Assembly (NCBI RefSeq): GCF_000374085.1
Contig: NZ_KB893411.1
Span: 43,482 to 107,481 of the forward strand
Direction: 5' to 3'
DNA from: Spirosoma spitsbergense DSM 19989
Lineage (GTDB): Bacteria; Bacteroidota; Bacteroidia; Cytophagales; Spirosomataceae
Length of the DNA stretch: 64,000 nucleotides
This document shows, one piece after another, positions 42,808 through 52,589 of the stretch. Every line of letters starts with the position of its first letter. The stretch's first letter is position 1. A program made the position numbers and the translations under genes. Under the pieces are notes generated by a model. That model saw only the letters and a list, made by a program, of their open reading frames with translations. It ran no database searches and was not told where the DNA came from.

Positions 42808-44850
42808 ATGAAGATTCAAATAATTACTGCCTGTACTGGAGAAAAAGCGATTAACCATGATCGTGCACTTATTTTCTCTGATTTTGAGGCTGGGGCAGAT
42901 AAGATCAAAGAGCGTGAGGCCGAATTAGAGCCGCTTCTTATGCCTGCTGCTTCGCTTTATACAGGACAGCAACATGTTCGATTAATGAAGGGGATAACAG
43001 AAAGCTTGTTAAATACAGGAATTCAAGCAGAGCTGTTTATCCTTTCAGCAGGTTATGGTCTGATCAGAAGCGATAGACATATTGCCCCTTATGAAGTCAC
43101 TTTTGCAACTATGAAGAAAAAAGATCTTAATTCCTGGTCTTCTTTCTTAAATGTGCCTAGTGATTTTCGTCAAACTGTTCAAACTCCTTATGATTTTAGT
43201 CTAATCTTATTAGGTGACAATTATTTAGAGGCTTGTCAGCTAACAGGAGATGTTCAATTTGGAGGACCTACTATACTTTTTTGTGGAGCTTCTGCTGCAA
43301 AAAAAATGCCTAAGCTTGGTAATCTAAAAGTGGTTCCGCTCACTAATAAAGAAGCTAAGCGCTTTTCTTGTGGACTTGTAGGTTTGAAAGGGGAGTTAGC
43401 AGCGCGTGTACTAAGCCGTATTGTTGACGAAGGAACAGAGTTTGTACTTAAAATTATAGACGCTGATACACCTCTTGATTTATTAGATGAACCTAAAAAA
43501 AATAATGAAAATGGGAGAAAGAAACCTCTTGCAAATCCTAAGGTTGACCAAGTAATTACCCTTCCTGCAACTTGGAAGGACAGCTCTCACAAAAGTAGGT
43601 TAAGGTACTTTATTCCTGAATGGGATGATTTAGTCGATGGAGATTACAACTTCCTAGAGGATGTACACTCAGGAGGCTCTGGAGATTGGTCAAATGAGGT
43701 ATATGCTCATCAAATGTTTACAGAGCCTAATTATGATGGTATACTTATATCTAAAGTTGTCGCTGAAAAAAGTGTAAAGAAGAAAGAAAGAATTAATTCT
43801 TTAGGAGTACACAGATTTTGTAGAGTGCCCCGAGAGTTTCCAATCATGGGAGATTGTGGAGCTTTTGGATACATAGCCCATGATGTTCCGCCCTATTCAA
43901 CTAGTGAGATGCTAGATTATTACACCCGTTTAGATTTTGATCTTGGTGTATCACTAGACCATTTAATTGTAAGTGGTACTATGGAAACGGCTAAGGAGAG
44001 ATATCAGCTCACCATTCAAAATGCAGAAGATTTTTTAGTGGAACATAGAAAGCGAGACCTACAGTGGCGGCCCATAGGTGCTGTCCAAGGTTGGGATCCC
44101 AAGTCATATTCTGCTGCTGCTGAGCAATACGTCAAAATGGGTTATGATTATATCGCTTTAGGAGGCTTAATTCGCACATCAACTCAAAACATAGTAAAAA
44201 TAGTAGAGGAGGTTACAAAAGTTGTTCCTAGGAAGGTGGACATACATTTGTTCGGATTGGCCCGTCTCAGCGCGATGAGAACTTTCTCAAAGCTTGGCGT
44301 GACGTCTGTAGATAGTGCATCTCATTTAAGAAGAGCTTGGCTAGGATCTAATGATAACTACTGGACCGTAGGTGGGGAAAAGTTTGCGGCTATTAGAATT
44401 CCAGAGGGAGGCAAAAGTTTCCGTGCCAAAAGAATGATCAAAGAAGGGGGATTATCGGAAGAGAAAATATTGAGCTTAGAAAAAAAGTGTTTAAAGGCTG
44501 TGCGCGGATACGATAATGGAGAAGTAAGTCTATCAGCAACACTTGATACATTAGATGCTTATGACCAGCTCATCACGGAAGATCGCAAAAGTATGCGCAA
44601 GGAATACGAACGGACTCTTTCCGCTAAGCCTTGGAAAAGTTGCTCGTGCGATATCTGTCAAAAGGATGGAGTGGAGGTTATTATCTTCAGAGGAAATAAC
44701 AGAAATAGACGTAGAGGCTTCCATAATACAAACATATTTTATTCTCTTCTTAAGAGAATCTTGACCGACGAAGCCTTCTTTTTTGACAAAGCGCACCGAC
44801 TGTTTGAGCTCGACAGTAAAGCTGAAGAGTTACAAATGTCGTTATTTTAA
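42808..44850 (+). CDS. DpdA-like TGT-family protein fused to a YaaA/DUF6884-like domain
   Basis: A 680-residue two-part protein. Residues 1 to about 210 resemble DUF6884/YaaA-type domains (IITACTGEKA, ALFILSAGYGLIRSD, HIAPYEVTF). Residues about 270-650 are a tRNA-guanine-transglycosylase barrel of DpdA type: Asp349 in MGDCGAFGY, ALGGLIRT, HLFGLARLSAM, and a second Asp502 in TSVDSASHLRRAW. The zinc site is C612-x-C614-x2-C617 with His639. DpdA proteins exchange guanine in DNA for a 7-deazaguanine. This one follows the complete preQ0 gene set by 6 nt, so the same role is inferred. The N-terminal domain might further modify the base, as the DUF328-type DpdC does in the Salmonella system (inference). 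Confidence 0.85.
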   Translation: MKIQIITACTGEKAINHDRALIFSDFEAGADKIKEREAELEPLLMPAASLYTGQQHVRLMKGITESLLNTGIQAELFILSAGYGLIRSDRHIAPYEVTFATMKKKDLNSWSSFLNVPSDFRQTVQTPYDFSLILLGDNYLEACQLTGDVQFGGPTILFCGASAAKKMPKLGNLKVVPLTNKEAKRFSCGLVGLKGELAARVLSRIVDEGTEFVLKIIDADTPLDLLDEPKKNNENGRKKPLANPKVDQVITLPATWKDSSHKSRLRYFIPEWDDLVDGDYNFLEDVHSGGSGDWSNEVYAHQMFTEPNYDGILISKVVAEKSVKKKERINSLGVHRFCRVPREFPIMGDCGAFGYIAHDVPPYSTSEMLDYYTRLDFDLGVSLDHLIVSGTMETAKERYQLTIQNAEDFLVEHRKRDLQWRPIGAVQGWDPKSYSAAAEQYVKMGYDYIALGGLIRTSTQNIVKIVEEVTKVVPRKVDIHLFGLARLSAMRTFSKLGVTSVDSASHLRRAWLGSNDNYWTVGGEKFAAIRIPEGGKSFRAKRMIKEGGLSEEKILSLEKKCLKAVRGYDNGEVSLSATLDTLDAYDQLITEDRKSMRKEYERTLSAKPWKSCSCDICQKDGVEVIIFRGNNRNRRRGFHNTNIFYSLLKRILTDEAFFFDKAHRLFELDSKAEELQMSLF

Positions 44851-44857
44851 GTTTTGA

Positions 44858-46036
44858 ATGCAGATTCCTCTTCACTTAAGGTTTACCCTCAAGAAACAAA
44901 TGAATGTATTAGCCCAAGAGATAAAATCTTGGGCTAATAATGAATTAATATCAAACGAAGAGGATATTGTAAAACGGATACAATTCTTTCCGCATACTAC
45001 TAACCGGGGTAAGTTAATAGTTGCCAGTGTAGATAGTGATGGAGATTATCCTACATCTAAATACTTAGAGAGCTACATTTATCTCACTTGCTCGCAATCC
45101 GTCGTCTATAAGTCAGATTTGATTCATGGCTTAAAAGAAGTTAGCTCACGCGAGCCACGTATTAATTTTAGCTGGATTCCTGAAGAAGAAAAATTGCGAC
45201 GTGCAGCGTATGAACAGACTTTCGAACAATTAGTTGGAGAGTCTATCAGCGAAATAATTCACAACTCAGATTATAAGGCACTGAAGTTGCAAAAGAGAAA
45301 CAAAACACTTTCTATTCAGCAACTTCAGAAAGGTTTAATCTTCCCACAAGCTTCTGACTCAAGCAATATTGGTATCCAATTACGTCAAACAGCTAAGTTG
45401 GGAGAAGCTCTCAAAATAATGGAAGATGTAGAAAATATTGACTACTTGCTGATAGATTCCACTTTTTCCCTACCGTTGATTAATTCAGAGCAAAGTCTAT
45501 ATTTTGAACACCTTAAGAGATACTGCTGCGTTAAAGCATTGGAAAATAAGATTTGTCTTTTGGCAATTTCCAAGGCTGTGACCTCTTCTTACTTACCAGT
45601 TATAGAAAAAGCTGCCCTTGCAAGCGGTAAAGAGGGGGAAAGTACAGCTGAGCACTGGTATATAAGGTTACCAACATCTCCAGGAGAATGGAAGTTCTCA
45701 TTAATAGAAGATAAAAGCCTTCCACCTGCTGGTGCAGTTACTTATCTTTTCAGGCTTCATAAGACTTTTCCTATAATGCGCTTGGACTTGGATAGAGCTT
45801 ATTGGGACAAGTATGTTAAAGCAACATCGCAGGATGAAATCTTGTCTAATGAAAGGAAAATTTTCCAAGATATTGATTATTTAAGCCACGACCAACGTAG
45901 CTATGGCTTTCCTTATCCATTAAAATCTTGCAGTGATCGTACATCATTGAGCCAGGCTGATAAGTTAACTATACGTAAGCAGTTTATCGATGTTGCCGTA
46001 GCTAATGGCTTGAGCAAAAAGCTGTTTTCTTTTTAA
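44858..46036 (+). CDS. NurA-domain nuclease
   Basis: A 392-residue protein with the layout of NurA 5'-3' nucleases. An acidic residue lies at the end of a strand (LIVASVDSDGDYP, Asp59), a second in YLLIDSTFSLP (Asp200), LLAISKAVTSSYL comes later, and the C-terminal YGFPYPLKSCSDR segment resembles the typical GYP.PL..AD ending. NurA works with the hexameric HerA translocase, and a HerA gene follows 8 nt downstream, which strongly supports the call. Together they likely process or degrade DNA in this locus. Confidence 0.72.
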   Translation: MQIPLHLRFTLKKQMNVLAQEIKSWANNELISNEEDIVKRIQFFPHTTNRGKLIVASVDSDGDYPTSKYLESYIYLTCSQSVVYKSDLIHGLKEVSSREPRINFSWIPEEEKLRRAAYEQTFEQLVGESISEIIHNSDYKALKLQKRNKTLSIQQLQKGLIFPQASDSSNIGIQLRQTAKLGEALKIMEDVENIDYLLIDSTFSLPLINSEQSLYFEHLKRYCCVKALENKICLLAISKAVTSSYLPVIEKAALASGKEGESTAEHWYIRLPTSPGEWKFSLIEDKSLPPAGAVTYLFRLHKTFPIMRLDLDRAYWDKYVKATSQDEILSNERKIFQDIDYLSHDQRSYGFPYPLKSCSDRTSLSQADKLTIRKQFIDVAVANGLSKKLFSF

Positions 46037-46044
46037 CACTATTA

Positions 46045-47838
46045 ATGGAAAAAATTCTTAAGAAGTTAGGGGAACCCTTCGGCGTGTTAGCGGAGAGCAG
46101 TACCTATCAGCTAAAGGTGATCGCTCTAAATGCAGACGTTGCTTTGGGAGATTTATTTATAATGCCAAGTCAACGGGGAAATATAGATCGATTTTATCTT
46201 TTTAGGACAACGGAGTACGCAAATGTGTTAAATCGTTCTTTTGAGCTTAGTGAAATAGCACGAAGTAAACTCACTATGCCTGACTCATACTTTAGCGAAG
46301 ATTTGGCCAATGAAAAGCTTATTGAGCTTAAAGGGATTTTATTAGGATACGCCGAGTTCTTTCAGGGTGGGTGGATTTTTAAGAAGCCTAGACGACTTCC
46401 TGAGCATTTCACTAACGTTTATCAGGTTCGCAATAATGATCCTGATGTTGCGGAGGTAGTTAAATTACTTCTTCAAGGACAACTAGGAAGTAACGGTCTT
46501 CTTGTAGGAAAAATAATGGCAGGTGAAGGGTTTCTGCCGCAAGTTGACGTATTCTTACCTACAGTATCGCTTTCGCATCACATTGGAATCTTTGGACGTA
46601 CTGGTGCAGGCAAGAGTAATTTAATGATGGTCTTGCTTAGTTCTATCATGAAGCATAATGAGGCAGTTGAAGCAGGAATGGAGCAAGATCGAAAAGCTAG
46701 TATTTTTGCTATTGATCCTCATGATGAATTTAAAGCTTGGCATTCAGCAAGTGGTGGATCAGAAGGAATTCGTGGCATTGTTAATGGGTATTCAGATAAT
46801 CAACAGCAAAATCTAATAAGTCCTTTCTATTACTTGACAAGTAAACGTTTAGAAAAAGAAGGTTTAGAAAGAACAATTAAATTTTCACGAGCTGACCTTT
46901 TACCCGACGACCTCTACTCTATTATGGAGTTCACTGAACAACAGATAGCTTACCTTAATCGTCAGTTCAATTTGTGGGGGGAAGAATGGGTATTGCGTAC
47001 ACTTTTAGGGGATACCTTTGATTTAGAAAATAGCGAGCAAGGAGCAGATTTTTTGCCAGGTACTAAATCAGCCGTTCAACGGCGAATGAGTTTTCTTTCT
47101 GGTAGTAATAGTAAGATTATAACCACTTTTGATGAAGAAGCAGGTAATTTTTATGATTCTATTTTAATAGACTTAGTATGTGCTTTAGAGAAAGGACGAG
47201 TTATTATTGTAGACACTAGTCTATTAAATGAACTTGAGCAATTTTTGTTAACTACTGTACTCGCCCGAACCCTCTTTACTCTTCGTAAATCGCTTAGGAG
47301 TGTAGAGCATGTAGAAAACCTAGAAGAGGCAATAAAAACTGCTTTTCGGGTAAATGAGACACTGGGGCAAACTGGGTTAAGAACCCTTGCAGAAGGTTTC
47401 GTATATAGTCTGCGGGAAGGCAGCTTACCATATATTAGAAACGAAAAAGTTGTTAGTCCGGATGATTTGCCTTATATCAATGTGGTTATTGAAGAGGCTC
47501 CTAGTATTTTAAATCCTCAGCGACTGCGATTTGGCTCAGTTTTTAGAGATATAAGCCGTCAAGGAAGAAAATTTGGTATTGGGCTAACAGTAATTAGCCA
47601 GCAAGTTAGTGAAATAGATAAAGGTGTGCTTACTCAAATTAACACTGAATTTAATATGTCTTTAGGAAATGATGAAGAACGAAGAGAAGCAGTACGAAAT
47701 GCCTCTGGAGACTTAAAAGGATTTGAGCAAGAGCTTCAAGTTATGGGTAAGGGGCAAGTTATCTTAACTACAGTGTTTAAAGAGATTCCCATTCCGATCC
47801 AAGTACTTCCCTACGATAATATTGCATTTAAGGAATAG
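46045..47838 (+). CDS. HerA-like DNA translocase ATPase (DUF87)
   Basis: A 597-residue protein with an N-terminal HAS-barrel-like region. The HerA/FtsK ATPase has Walker A GIFGRTGAGKSNLMM (P-loop at 184-191), AIDPHDEFKAW, the Walker B-type INVVIEEAPSIL, and the arginine-finger region FRDISRQGRKFGIGLTVISQQ. HerA hexamers pump DNA into associated nucleases such as NurA, encoded just upstream. It ends the plus-strand operon and faces the UDG-like gene with a gap of about 30 nt. Confidence 0.88.
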   Translation: MEKILKKLGEPFGVLAESSTYQLKVIALNADVALGDLFIMPSQRGNIDRFYLFRTTEYANVLNRSFELSEIARSKLTMPDSYFSEDLANEKLIELKGILLGYAEFFQGGWIFKKPRRLPEHFTNVYQVRNNDPDVAEVVKLLLQGQLGSNGLLVGKIMAGEGFLPQVDVFLPTVSLSHHIGIFGRTGAGKSNLMMVLLSSIMKHNEAVEAGMEQDRKASIFAIDPHDEFKAWHSASGGSEGIRGIVNGYSDNQQQNLISPFYYLTSKRLEKEGLERTIKFSRADLLPDDLYSIMEFTEQQIAYLNRQFNLWGEEWVLRTLLGDTFDLENSEQGADFLPGTKSAVQRRMSFLSGSNSKIITTFDEEAGNFYDSILIDLVCALEKGRVIIVDTSLLNELEQFLLTTVLARTLFTLRKSLRSVEHVENLEEAIKTAFRVNETLGQTGLRTLAEGFVYSLREGSLPYIRNEKVVSPDDLPYINVVIEEAPSILNPQRLRFGSVFRDISRQGRKFGIGLTVISQQVSEIDKGVLTQINTEFNMSLGNDEERREAVRNASGDLKGFEQELQVMGKGQVILTTVFKEIPIPIQVLPYDNIAFKE

Positions 47839-47866
47839 CTAAGTGGTCTGAATATATCTAGCTGGG

Positions 47867-49138
47867 CTAAGCTATTTCCGGCAATTTTACTTCTTGAATA
47901 TGTAAAAGGTAATGTAAATCCTTTTCGACCTGAGAAAAGGATTTATTATATATATCTTTTTTATACTCATCTATTATATCTAACGCTTCATTTCTTCTTT
48001 TACTTTCAGACAAGTACTTAACTAACTCTTTATTGACTTTGTAGTTATCATATTGCTTTTTATTAATCTTACTAGTTTCTTTAATACCATTGAATTTATC
48101 TTTTGTTTTCTGTATTTGAGCCAATTCATAAAAAGCCTTTTTCCCATAAGTTACAAATACCCACTTTTTGAAGAAAGTTGATTGGCAAATTTTTCTATTT
48201 GAGGATGTAGATGGGCTAGGCAACTTAATAATTAAATACTCTTTTTCCTTATTTCCGCACACTAGCTTTATATTAAAAACAATCTTGTCACAAAAATTAA
48301 TTAAAGAAGAATAATTGCTGCTATTTAACTGTAAAAACGGTGTATTGTACTCAGCAAAATACAAGGACAATTCTTTTTCTAAAACTAGTTTAAAAAACAG
48401 GCTAATTGTTGAGTTGCCAGCACTTATCTTTCCTCTCTTTGTTAAGTTCCAGCTACCACTTGTAAACAATATTCGATTAACATTATTATCTGATTCACTA
48501 ATAAGGGCATTTATTAAGGGGTAATTTGGTATGATATTTCTTAATATCGAATCATCAGAGCTATTACCCATTCCGGAATCGCTCTCTTCGTCATTGCTTT
48601 TATTATTAAGCTTCTTTCTTTGTAAGGCTAGAATGATATCTGTTATACTAATTCCGCGTTTTTCTAACTTTTCAGTTAGTTCATCAACTTCCAGATTGAT
48701 TCCAATTTTTATTTCAAGTAAGTCGCCAAGTACTTTCCAAAATGATTTTTTGTTACCATAAAAATAGTAAAGTTCCGGCTCTAATAAGCCTATTGCATCT
48801 CGAAGCATTAATGCAACTTTTTCGCATTTATCTTTTTTTCGGTAAAACGTTCTAAGGTAACTGGGAGGAGGGAAAGTGCCTAATACTAAATTAGGTTTAC
48901 TTAAATCTACGTGCCTAGTTATATCAATATAAGGATGCCATTCTAAAGGTGGATATTTTTTAATTTTATAAATTGGTGCTTTTAAGAAATATTGCCTTTG
49001 TAGCTCCAAAATCTTCTTTTTTAGGTCATCAAGTGAAAACTCTGAATAAATTGATAAGTCTAAAGAGTCTATTTGATTCTCTGAAAAGAACTCATTGTAT
49101 TGGTCTAGAAGTGTATTGTCTTGGTTTAGGAGTTCCAT
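47867..49138 (-). CDS. Uracil-DNA-glycosylase-fold (Mug-like) protein
   Basis: A 423-residue protein whose centre matches the UDG/Mug superfamily. Motif 1 is NLVLGTFPPPSYLR (residues 83-96), followed by YYFYGNKKSFWKVLGDL (124-140) and the ISITDIILALQ segment. A later RILFTSGSWNLTKRG could be the second active-site loop. The usual catalytic Asp or Asn of motif 1 is not obvious (GTFPPP), as in some DNA-deoxyinosine glycosylase relatives. The C-terminal ~150 residues are Lys-rich without a recognised domain. It could recognise bases in unmodified or wrongly modified DNA (inference). It is the last gene of the minus-strand arm. Confidence 0.6.
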   Translation of the reverse strand: MELLNQDNTLLDQYNEFFSENQIDSLDLSIYSEFSLDDLKKKILELQRQYFLKAPIYKIKKYPPLEWHPYIDITRHVDLSKPNLVLGTFPPPSYLRTFYRKKDKCEKVALMLRDAIGLLEPELYYFYGNKKSFWKVLGDLLEIKIGINLEVDELTEKLEKRGISITDIILALQRKKLNNKSNDEESDSGMGNSSDDSILRNIIPNYPLINALISESDNNVNRILFTSGSWNLTKRGKISAGNSTISLFFKLVLEKELSLYFAEYNTPFLQLNSSNYSSLINFCDKIVFNIKLVCGNKEKEYLIIKLPSPSTSSNRKICQSTFFKKWVFVTYGKKAFYELAQIQKTKDKFNGIKETSKINKKQYDNYKVNKELVKYLSESKRRNEALDIIDEYKKDIYNKSFSQVEKDLHYLLHIQEVKLPEIA

Positions 49139-49164
49139 ATGGATAACAGTAAGCTCTAAATATG

Positions 49165-50130
49165 TTAAAGTGGTATAGATCTTTCGTTACGTCCTTGCGG
49201 ATATCTATCACAATTATAATGCAATTCGCAGGTCCGGCATGTTTGTTCATCGACCGCATGTGAAGGGGCCTGCCACTGCTGAGCATATGGTAATATCCGT
49301 TCTTGCTCTATTTCTTCTACTGTCTGATTAAAATTTTGGATAGCAACAGCAATACGCCCAGGGTGAGGCTCTACAGGAAGGACTAAGCGAGGAAACATCG
49401 AGGGATCGCCATTTGCAAGGTTCCAACGTGGATCATCAGCTAGTTCACCCAAAAATATAAGCACCGCTCTTGCCGGGTATTGTCCAGTTTGCTGTCGATA
49501 TAACTCTGCATATACTCTCATTTGGTATTTATAGGATTCTAGTTCCCTAGATCCCTGCTCTGGTACTTGTCCTGATTTGTAATCCCATATTTCAACATCA
49601 TCTGGCTCTGTACTGTAAGGCAGCCTAAGTGCGTGGGATACAGCGCCTGAAAGCACATCAACAATTCCTTCTAGTATGTAATCTCTGCCTGTATGAGTCA
49701 CAAGCGCTCGATTTAGTCGGTATTCCGTTTGTTGTATGTTACTGAAGAAGGGAATGCCAAATAGTTGAATAAACCGATAAATTAACAGCGCAGCTCTGCG
49801 TCTCTGAAAGCCAGCATTAAACGTACGTACGCCTGACCTTATTAAACGATTATGAGCTACTAACACCATGTCATAAACACCTTGTTGGTTGGGCAGATTA
49901 CCAGTAACCTGAAAGTCTCGGTTAATCTGGTCAAGCACATCATGCATGAGTGTACCAAAGTACCGTTGGGTAGCAGCTGGGCTATTATACTTCCTTACGC
50001 TGAAAAAACCGTACTGACGCCGGCATCTCTGGTAAGCTAGAATATCACCCACTGTTGAATATGTGTGAATGGCTATGTCAGCTTCCTTATATGGAGTAGT
50101 CCAACATGGTAAATGATTTACTATGCTCAT
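49165..50130 (-). CDS. RecB/AddB/Cas4-like PD-(D/E)XK nuclease with Fe-S cysteines
   Basis: A 321-residue nuclease with His63 (GTLMHDVLD), Asp158 (EGIVDVLSG), the Asp183-x-Lys185 pair (EIWDYKSG) and Gln203/Tyr207 (YKYQMRVY). These are all in the order of RecB-type PD-(D/E)XK domains. Cys36 together with C298-x2-C301-x5-C307 forms the Fe-S cluster pattern of Cas4 and AddB. It overlaps the UvrD-like helicase gene by 4 nt, so the two probably form a helicase-nuclease complex like AddAB/RecBCD, split over two chains. Confidence 0.88.
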   Translation of the reverse strand: MSIVNHLPCWTTPYKEADIAIHTYSTVGDILAYQRCRRQYGFFSVRKYNSPAATQRYFGTLMHDVLDQINRDFQVTGNLPNQQGVYDMVLVAHNRLIRSGVRTFNAGFQRRRAALLIYRFIQLFGIPFFSNIQQTEYRLNRALVTHTGRDYILEGIVDVLSGAVSHALRLPYSTEPDDVEIWDYKSGQVPEQGSRELESYKYQMRVYAELYRQQTGQYPARAVLIFLGELADDPRWNLANGDPSMFPRLVLPVEPHPGRIAVAIQNFNQTVEEIEQERILPYAQQWQAPSHAVDEQTCRTCELHYNCDRYPQGRNERSIPL

Positions 50131-52388
50131 AAGAAGTTTACGTTTAAGCCTATGAGTGAAGCTTGATTATTAATCGGCTGACCATGAACGTCTCTTCCAA
50201 GAATTGTATCCCATCTAGCTAAGTTTGTTCCGGCTAATATAAGTAAGCGTTTTGCCCTTGAATACCCAACGAAAAATAATCGAACGATATCCTCTTCTAC
50301 TCGCAGCTGTATAGAACGGCGTAACAAAGGCTGGGTCGGTCTATTGATATAAGGAGCTAGCTGATCCTCAAGTACATGCGCTGTCCCAAGGAAGGGTGTG
50401 TTTTCTGGCTTGATGATAAAGACAACCTCAAACTGTAAGCCTTTTGATTGATGTATTGTCATTACATTCACACAACCAGGAACAATACTTACATCTTCGT
50501 CTTCAGAGTCATTCAAGCCATCATGATAGCTCTCGGCAAAGACAGCATAAAGGTTATATAAACTCCAAGTCTCAGTTTGTGTCTGCCCTGAAAGCGCTTG
50601 TTCAACTTTGATGGCACCTTCATCGTATAGAGACTCGTATTCCGCTAATAGTTGGTTGATTACTTTTAACCTTTCTCCATGCGCAGGATCTAGAATTGCA
50701 TCGGAGTAGGGACTATGAGCAATCAGCTTGAAGAACAGACTTGAGATTGTTGTTCGTTGTCCACCTGCTTGAAGTAGATATGGGTTACTTGGGTCAAAAG
50801 GTGTTCCACTTACAGTGGTGATTGAATCATTTATATACACCTCTAAATCTGGAAAGCTGCCAGTGGCAATACGTTGTTGAAACGCATTGGTAGCCTCTTG
50901 AATATAACTTACCAAACGTCCTGGTAAAGTAAAAGTGGTCCCATCAGGCAGCGTCCATGTATTACTAAACCGTCTAATAGGATCAAGAATGCTACTCAGT
51001 GCACCTAGTATCTCTAATAAAGCCGTGTCGTTTTGTGCGGCCTTACTACGGGGATTTATATACGGTATTCCTGCATTATCTAGTGCGTCAATATATGCTC
51101 CAATAGCCCAGTTACTTTCTGAGGTACTAAAAGTTAAGAGAGCAACTTGACTGTAATCCGTAATGTAGCCAGCATTGAGTAGATCTTGAATAACTGTGGA
51201 TACTTCAGCTCCTACTTGACTATCTCTTGAGCGTGTGATGATCTGAACCGGTTGATAGGCGCCGTTAATAGGTGATCTTGCCACTAAAGCAGGCTTACCT
51301 GGCGCACGTACACGAATCAGTGGGTTCAGTTCTATCATACTGGGGTGGTGTTGAATAAAGCGGTTTACCCATTCAACTATACCATTGTGGCTTCGTCGAT
51401 TTTCTCGAAGGTATACTGCCCTAGGAGCAATGCCTATATAGTCTAAACAGGCACGGTCAAAGTCTATAAGAGATTCAACCGTAGCCCCTCGAAATCGGTA
51501 AAGAGATTGATCATCATCCCCAACTACGGTAAAATCGGGTAATCCACCGGTGAGAGCAAAATAAATTTCTTCTTGCACAGGGTTTGTATCTTGGTATTCA
51601 TCGACGACCACTGACATACCATTCCCCAACCAAGTTTGACCTTCTGGTGATTGTAAAAACGTCAAGAAGTGCCTTTGTAAAGTTGCTTGGTCTGTACGCA
51701 GATCTTGTTGCAGATTCTGCTGGTATTGCTCATAAGCATCGGCCAACAACGCGAAATGGGGATCACCTGAGGTACGCATAGCATTTAAGTCCGCCCCATT
51801 TTCCGTTATACGGTTGAAGAGAATGCAACCACCTTCAGCTCGTTTTGCTCTTGAGGGTAGGTAAGTCTGTCCTCCTTGATACCTGGCCAGACGAAAACGA
51901 GCCCAAAATGTAACATCGTTAATATCCAGGATTGGATTACGGGTACGACGAAGAAAGTATTCTTGTACTCGCTCATCCGCAAGTACTCGTATCCGCAAAG
52001 TCGGCTCGTATCGTTGATCACGAAGTATACGAGCGCACAAGCTATGGAGTGTTCCTAAAAACACTTGCGTTACGTCGATTTCCTCTGCTTCTCGTAAGCC
52101 ACTGCTTACTAATTGTTGTTTTGCTCGTAATAAACGGGAACGTAATTCAGTGGCTGCCTTTCTTGTGAATGTAGTTAAGACAATTCGATCTGCAGGAACA
52201 CTGTCTACCAATATACGTTTTAGTACCAACCACACTAATGTATGGGTTTTACCCGTCCCAGGCCCGGCTATTATCCATAAAGGTTCGGTGAAGGTGTGCT
52301 CAACAGCAGCTTGTTGATCCAGATCTAAAGGCAACTCATTATTGAATGCTTTTTGGATGGCTAAAAAATAGTTTAATAAACTGATCAT
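50127..52388 (-). CDS. UvrD/PcrA-type superfamily 1 helicase
   Basis: A 753-residue SF1A helicase with the full motif set: Q-motif LDLDQQAAVEH, Walker A IIAGPGTGKTHT (41-48), motif Ia LTTFTRKAA, Walker B VVVDEYQDTNPVQ, motif III VVGDDDQSLYRFRGA, motif V VNVMTIHQSKGLQFEVVFI and motif VI FVGYSRAKRLL. It should move 3'-5' on single-stranded DNA. Its 4-nt overlap with the Fe-S nuclease gene suggests a two-subunit helicase-nuclease used in the restriction arm (inference). Confidence 0.92.
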   Translation of the reverse strand: MISLLNYFLAIQKAFNNELPLDLDQQAAVEHTFTEPLWIIAGPGTGKTHTLVWLVLKRILVDSVPADRIVLTTFTRKAATELRSRLLRAKQQLVSSGLREAEEIDVTQVFLGTLHSLCARILRDQRYEPTLRIRVLADERVQEYFLRRTRNPILDINDVTFWARFRLARYQGGQTYLPSRAKRAEGGCILFNRITENGADLNAMRTSGDPHFALLADAYEQYQQNLQQDLRTDQATLQRHFLTFLQSPEGQTWLGNGMSVVVDEYQDTNPVQEEIYFALTGGLPDFTVVGDDDQSLYRFRGATVESLIDFDRACLDYIGIAPRAVYLRENRRSHNGIVEWVNRFIQHHPSMIELNPLIRVRAPGKPALVARSPINGAYQPVQIITRSRDSQVGAEVSTVIQDLLNAGYITDYSQVALLTFSTSESNWAIGAYIDALDNAGIPYINPRSKAAQNDTALLEILGALSSILDPIRRFSNTWTLPDGTTFTLPGRLVSYIQEATNAFQQRIATGSFPDLEVYINDSITTVSGTPFDPSNPYLLQAGGQRTTISSLFFKLIAHSPYSDAILDPAHGERLKVINQLLAEYESLYDEGAIKVEQALSGQTQTETWSLYNLYAVFAESYHDGLNDSEDEDVSIVPGCVNVMTIHQSKGLQFEVVFIIKPENTPFLGTAHVLEDQLAPYINRPTQPLLRRSIQLRVEEDIVRLFFVGYSRAKRLLILAGTNLARWDTILGRDVHGQPINNQASLIGLNVNFL

Positions 52389-52589
52389 ACTATAGTGAAG
52401 TGGGACTAGGTAGTTGGTTAGAAATATAGAATTAACTAGTTTAACCCGAGGTATTAACTTACGCTTTAATAATCCTTATTTATAAGTTCAGACTAATATT
52501 ACATGTTATTTATAGTTCGTGAGCTGATCCAATTATCCTAGCATAACTACCATCAAATGGCTTTAATTAATATCTTAAGTAAAGTTTTA

